Source of the DNA: Chloranthus sessilifolius
Lineage: Eukaryota > Streptophyta > Magnoliopsida > Chloranthales > Chloranthaceae
DNA length: 64,000 nt
Reading direction: 5' to 3'
NCBI GenBank assembly: GCA_021018995.1
Contig: CM037588.1
Span: forward strand, 79,395,765 to 79,459,764
Shown here: positions 59,266 through 64,000 of the stretch, piece by piece
Numbering within the stretch: the stretch's first letter is position 1
How the letters are laid out: every line of letters begins with the position of its first letter
Program-made: the position numbers and the translations under genes
Notes under the pieces: model-generated
What the model was told of the DNA's origin: nothing
The model's database searches: none
The model's input: only the letters and a program-made list of their open reading frames with translations

Positions 59266-60375
59266 CGACACCCAAATGATCTCAAAAGATCCATGTCCAT
59301 TGCTATCAACAGCTGCAAAAAGGGCTTTTCAGGTTTCTATGAGTACATAGGGTGGATGGTAAAGTTCTGATAGTTAATGCTTATTGTGGAGTCATCCAAA
59401 TGTCTAGAAATGAAGATTGAACACAAATTGCCATTTCATCTTCGAGAAGCATGAGTTTCTTGCACTTCATCATTGACCGACTGTGCTGCGATGGCTGCCA
59501 ATGTGTTCAAAACCTTCCTAGCTGAGGTCAAAGTGTTTAAAAATTATATTGGAATTGAAATTCTATTTTTACTCGTAACCGATTTATCACACTTGTTGAA
59601 TTCCAGTGGCTACCAAGAACGACATTTATATGAAGATTTTTTTATCTTTATTTTATCTATATTATTTTATTATACAGGCTAAATGAGATTCTTAGCTAGA
59701 ACACCTCAAGCCCAACAATGAAAAGAGCTGAGACACCAACCTACAAAGCCCATAACAGGACACCAAGAAAAATGAAACAAGAAAATAACATAGAAGTTGC
59801 TACCTCTGCCACTGTAAACAACAAATTTGCATAGAATATAAATCCAGCACAAATCAAATTGATTCCCCTCGCTAGGAGAGGGTTTTATTGAAAATTTCTG
59901 ACTTTACACTTTCGGGTATTGCAATTAATTCCCCATTAATTACATCAAAATTGAATACCTCTGATTAAAAGCTATTAAAGAAAAGTAAAGTAATTGCATA
60001 TCTGAAATAAACAAAATACATCTTATGTCTAAGTCTTCATTAATATCTTTGTCTTCATGGTACGAGATGGACGCGCAGTATGCTTTCTTCGTCAGAGACT
60101 CAGGCGATGTGAATAAAGGATGTCGGAGACGAGAGCCCCTTCTTCGGAAGTTAGACCCATCCGATCAATAGACATGGTTAAATATGGGCATGAGGAGTTT
60201 GTGGACGAGTCTCATAATGAATTCATGCTCACTTGTCTGGAAGATGAATTCAAACACCGAATCCATTTTCTGATGTCTGGTCATCCCAAGAATTAACACT
60301 TTTGGTTACGGGGTATCTAATCATCAAAGTCCTTAGGATTTGATCATCATTAGTTATTTTGCTATTATTTCACCA
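59266..60375. other. Stretch without recognisable genes
   Basis: The longest ORF (59473-59682) has no recognisable domain and ends in a hydrophobic AT-rich segment. Nothing resembling the missing kinase exons is visible on the plus strand. Confidence 0.55.
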
Positions 60376-61090
60376 TCAGATCATGTAATGATCTTATAAT
60401 ACAATCATTTTAACGTAAAGTTAATGAATTGATCGTTGGATTTGACAAAAACAATGAAATTTGATCAATACATGATAAATTCACCATTTGATCTTATTAC
60501 GATCATGTATTATGACCGTTTAACTAAAAGTCAACTAGTTAACCGTTAGATTTGACCAGAATCAGAAGATTTGGTCAACATGTAACAAATCCACTATTGG
60601 ATCTTGTTATGATCTCGTATTATGATCGTTTGACCAAAAGTTAGCGAGTCCACCGTTGGATTTGACCAAAATCACAAGATCTAGCCAACATGCAATAAAT
60701 CCACCATTGGATCTCGTTACGAATCTCGTCACAATCTCGTATTATGATCGTTTGACAAAAAGTCAACGAGTCCACCATTGAATTTGACCAAAATTACAAG
60801 ATATGGTCAACATGTAATAAATCTACTGTTGGATTATGATCGTTTGACTAAAAGTCAATGAGTCCACCGTTGGATTTGGCCAAAATCACAAGATCTAGTC
60901 AACATGCAATAAATCCACCGTTGGATCTCGTTATGATCTTGTATTATGATCGTTTGACTAAAGTCAACGAGTTCACCATTGGATTTGACCAAAATCATAA
61001 GATCTAGTCAATATGTAATAAATCCACTGTTGGATCTTATTACGATCTTGTATTATGATCGTTTGATTAAAAGTCAATGAATCTGTCAAT
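60376..61090. repeat. Tandem array, unit about 109 bp, roughly seven diverged copies
   Basis: Each unit contains GATC.T.TTA.GATC..GTATTATGATCG, TTTGAC.AAAAGT.A.CGAGT, CACCGTTGGATTTGACC and AACATG.AATAAATCCACC. Unit starts are near 60376, 60491, 60600, 60709, 60833 (short), 60925 and 61033. Copies differ by point changes and small indels. No ORF spans the array. Confidence 0.85.
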
Positions 61091-62480
61091 AAAATATTTA
61101 ATCTACGGGGGGGTTGCATAAGCGATGACTAGGGCAGGTACAACTTACGCAGGTACGACCTACACAAGTACGACCTTTGAAGGTATGACCTACTTATTTG
61201 TGTATCAAGAAATTGAATTTTACCACTATAAAAGAATTTCCGATCTCAAGGTTGAGATCCAAACCCTACATATGAGGGAGTAATGACCTAAATCGCGAGG
61301 GTAACTCTAATTTCGGGACGTGATTTAGATATGGTAAATCTGGTGGTTATAAGTCATTGTAGATGAATATTTCGGGTGTCAGAATCTAGAATCATTCTTT
61401 GGGTTCGTAATTGCAACCCGTACGAGTATCGAATTTGTGGTTGCAATCTGAACGAGCATACTAAGAGTTATACGAGTAGTTGTACCCACGTAGCTTAACT
61501 ATCTCTAATCACATTTAGGCAAGAGTCGTAGCCCTTATCCTAAATGCACTTGTATCGGAAACAGTCCGTATTCAGAATTCAATCCGGACTCCATCCTCCC
61601 GTACACTCTAAATAAAAAAAAGAGGGAACAAAAAGAATCTCAGAGATACCTTAATTTCTCTTGCAAGAGAATCAAAGTTGGAGACATTTTCGGCAGAGCT
61701 CTCACATAAGAATTTTTGAATTTTTAATAATGAGAACGGATCTGCTATTTATAGATTCATGGTAGTGGTTAAGGGAAGTTATAATCCTACGGTTTCCGCA
61801 AGAGTTTTGCAAAAATAAAAGGTTGTGAGGGCCTGTGTGGGTCTTATGCTCTTAGCCTTCACTCGGATTGAGAAAGGATTCTTCTCCAGATATCTGGCCT
61901 AAGCAAGTGGTTATTTGCTTAAGCGGAGAAAATAGAGGACCCATGTTCGAAGAAGATGACCTACGCAGGTACAACCTACGCAAGTATGACCTTATACATG
62001 CTCGACCTACGCAAGCACGACCTATGCAGGCACGACCTATGCGGAACGACCTATGTATGGACCACCTAGGTGACACGACCTACGAAGGCACGACCTATGG
62101 AGACACGACCTACGCAAGCATGACCTACCAAGGATCAAAATTTCGGTTTTCGTTTCGGTTTCGGTCTTGCTCGAAACCGAAATTTTGACTGAAAATTTAA
62201 AATTTCGGCCGAAAAGTTGAGGGCCAAGCCGTATTTATTTATTTTAATTTAAATTATCGAAGTAGCAAAATATCGGCCGTTAATTTGAAATTATCGGACG
62301 TTAATATGCTACCTTGATACCGAAACTGAAATTTTGGAGATTTCGTTTCGAGGTCCATCGAAATTGATGCGTTTTGACCAAAATCTTGCCTAAATTTTGA
62401 ACCGTGGAACCTACGTAGGCACGACCTACACAGGTACAAGCTACGCAGGTATGGCCTATATGGGCCATATTTAAAGAGAA
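61091..62480 (-). mobile_element. LTR-like region with ACGACCTACGCAGG repeats
   Basis: A minus-strand TATA box CTATAAATAGC at 61744-61754 has, on its upstream side, an array of ACGACCTACGCAGG(T/C)-like units (61960-62128, continued 62408-62460) interrupted by a MITE. A separate short run of the same units lies at 61130-61195. Motif cluster plus TATA is the layout seen in the LTRs of this window, so I infer a degraded LTR. Exact ends were not found. Confidence 0.45.
62129..62406. mobile_element. hAT MITE, 278 bp, inserted in the repeat array
   Basis: It starts CAAGGATCAAAATTTCGG and ends AAATTTTGAACCGTG, with flanking 8-mers TGACCTAC (62121-62128) and GAACCTAC (62407-62414), six of eight identical. 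Interior motifs CCGAAATTTTGA and TTATCGGACGTTAA resemble the MITE at 50419 and the subterminal parts of the hAT element at 42889. Confidence 0.75.
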
Positions 62481-63085
62481 AAAAAGAAGGGAGAGAAGGA
62501 AGGAGAGACAAGAGAAAATAGGGAGAAGGAGAGAAAAAAAGAAATTATTTATCTTCCGTAAGAAAAAAACATTTTTGTGTCTTCTATTTTCTCTCATCCT
62601 TTATTCATCTCTTCCAGAAGAAGAGACATTTTTTGTGTCTTCTATTTCTCCAATCATTTATTATATAATATTTGCGTATCCAAAAATAAGATATCCATAG
62701 AACGTGCAACTCAGATTTATTACATAATATTTAAAAGAGACAAATAATGTGTATACAGATCTACATCTTATATTTATTCAAGAAAAAGACTCAATTTTTG
62801 TGTCTACAGATGCCTCCTCGATTTTCTTTGAGCGCTAAAGCTCGAGGGAAATCAATCATATCATCAATTTCTCTCTTGATTATCACATCGCGTTAGTTAT
62901 ATGACGGAAACTTGAAGAAATATTTGTCAAGTTATCGAATCTGGTAGATCCCTAGATTTTGATTGGATTCGAATACGGTTTTTTATTTCTTCGAAGATTG
63001 ATCAAAATAATTGAGTCCAAATTTCGACGGGTTTTGTAATAGATGTCTCGATTTATTTTTTCTATAAAATTTGATTAGAATGACT
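62481..63085. other. Purine-rich and AT-rich stretch, no gene seen
   Basis: GA-rich run at 62465-62545, then a direct duplication containing ACATTTTTTGTGTCTTCTAT (62570-62595 and 62626-62650). No domain-bearing ORF. Confidence 0.55.
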
Positions 63086-64000
63086 AAGTCACAATTTCGA
63101 TGGGATGTGGCAGATGACCTGATTTATACTTTGCTAGACTTGACCAGAACATTCGAATAAAAAATCTTGCGAAATTCGATCATAATGATTGAGTCGAATT
63201 TGACGGGTGCTATGTTTTAAATTCATTAAATGCTCTTAATGAAATTCATATGAGATTTGACCGGCTATCCTTGTCAAAATCTGAAATGGTGTCCGAGAAA
63301 AAATTGATCAGACAACCCTATTAGTATTGTAAAAATTCAAAATTTCTTAAATTGAATTTCAATCGACCATCGAGTGTGAAAGTCGTCGAATGATATGAAA
63401 AATATGAAATTTGATTGGCTATCCGAATCAAGATTTGAGATGGTCTCTGTTTATAAAATTGATCAAAAGACCAAATCAATATTTAAATTCAACTAAAATA
63501 TGTACGTTGAATTTTGATTGGGCATCGAGTTTAAAATCATTGGATGGCTCGATAAAATTTACGTGAGATCTGACCGGCTATCCGAATTCAAGATCTAAGA
63601 TGATCTCCGATGATAAAATCGAACGGATGATCAAATTACTATTTTTTAAAAATTAAACTAAAATATGTACGTTGAATTTTGATCGGGCTTCTAGTTTAAA
63701 ACTCATTGGATGGCCCGATAAAATTTACATAAGATCTGACCGGCTATCCGAATAAAGATCTGAGACGATCTCCGATCATAAAATTGATTCAAAGACCAAA
63801 TCAATATTTTTTTTTAAAATTCAACTAAAATATGTATATTGAATTTCGATCAGGCTTCGAGTTTAAAAATCATCTGATGGCTCGATAAAATTTACATGAG
63901 ATCTGACCGGCTGCCCGAATCAAGATTTGATACAGTCTTCGATGATAAAAAATATTTTTTAAAATTCAACAAAATATGTATGTTGAATTTTGATCGGGTT
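63086..64000. repeat. Tandem array, unit about 155-167 bp, continuing past the window
   Basis: The landmark TGAGAT.TGACCGGCTATCCG recurs near 63252, 63408, 63563, 63730 and 63897. The last three copies are most alike and share GATGATCTCCGAT.ATAAAAT, AAATATGTACGTTGAATTTT and GATGGC.CGATAAAATTTAC. The earliest copies (63086-63300) are diverged. The array is cut by the window end. Confidence 0.85.

Noticed and set aside
59266..60375. Remaining Raf kinase exons downstream of the 8-kb element
   Set aside because: No HRD, DFG or APE-like motifs in plus-strand frames.

Overview
The window reads as nuclear DNA of a flowering plant. It is AT-rich and crowded with nested Ty3/gypsy LTR retrotransposons (chromovirus-like and Athila/Tat-like), hAT elements, AT microsatellites and tandem arrays. 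It holds one recognisable host gene: the 5' part of a Raf-like MAPKKK with an N-terminal PB1 domain and plant-type introns. I cannot name the species.

Layout. 1-4150: 3' internal region and LTR of a gypsy element. 4151-7079: gene-poor DNA with an AT microsatellite, a GA-rich duplication and a CACTA-like terminus. 7080-13455: two inverted, decayed copies of a plant-transposon ORF, chromovirus LTR pieces and a chromodomain remnant. 13456-37000: a Russian-doll nest. A minus-strand gypsy element (13456-16986) is cut by an older chromovirus-type LTR (16987-17816 plus 24756-25696). That LTR contains a minus-strand gag-only element (17817-24750, TSD GATTT), which itself carries a solo LTR (22734-24549, TSD TAAAG). 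A chromovirus with decayed gag-pol (25697-32648) follows, then an Athila-like LTR plus gag (32649-35800), then another LTR (35801 onward).

37000-42506: a hAT MITE, a promoter with three CACGTG cores, a 5' leader with possible uORFs, and three coding exons of the Raf-like kinase (39538-42506). Only the start of the kinase domain is present. Its next exon is not found in the remaining 21.5 kb, so the gene either has a very long TE-filled intron or is truncated.

42507-64000: an approximately 5 kb hAT element with a decayed but nearly complete transposase, a gypsy gag remnant with PBS, a short plastid atpA-like fragment, a 228-bp hAT MITE with a perfect 8-bp TSD, a complete 8.2-kb gag-only LTR retrotransposon (51073-59260, TSD TTTTG), a ~109-bp tandem array, an LTR-like region with ACGACCTACG repeats interrupted by another MITE, and a ~160-bp tandem array that runs off the window end.

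Two themes unify the window. First, at least eight unrelated LTR types each carry a dense cluster of their own short, CG-containing, mostly self-complementary motif. Second, the inactivating substitutions that can be read in the gag and pol genes are almost all C-to-T or G-to-A, as expected from deamination of methylated cytosine. All positions and motifs come from reading the sequence; family names are recognition from memory and no database search was run.
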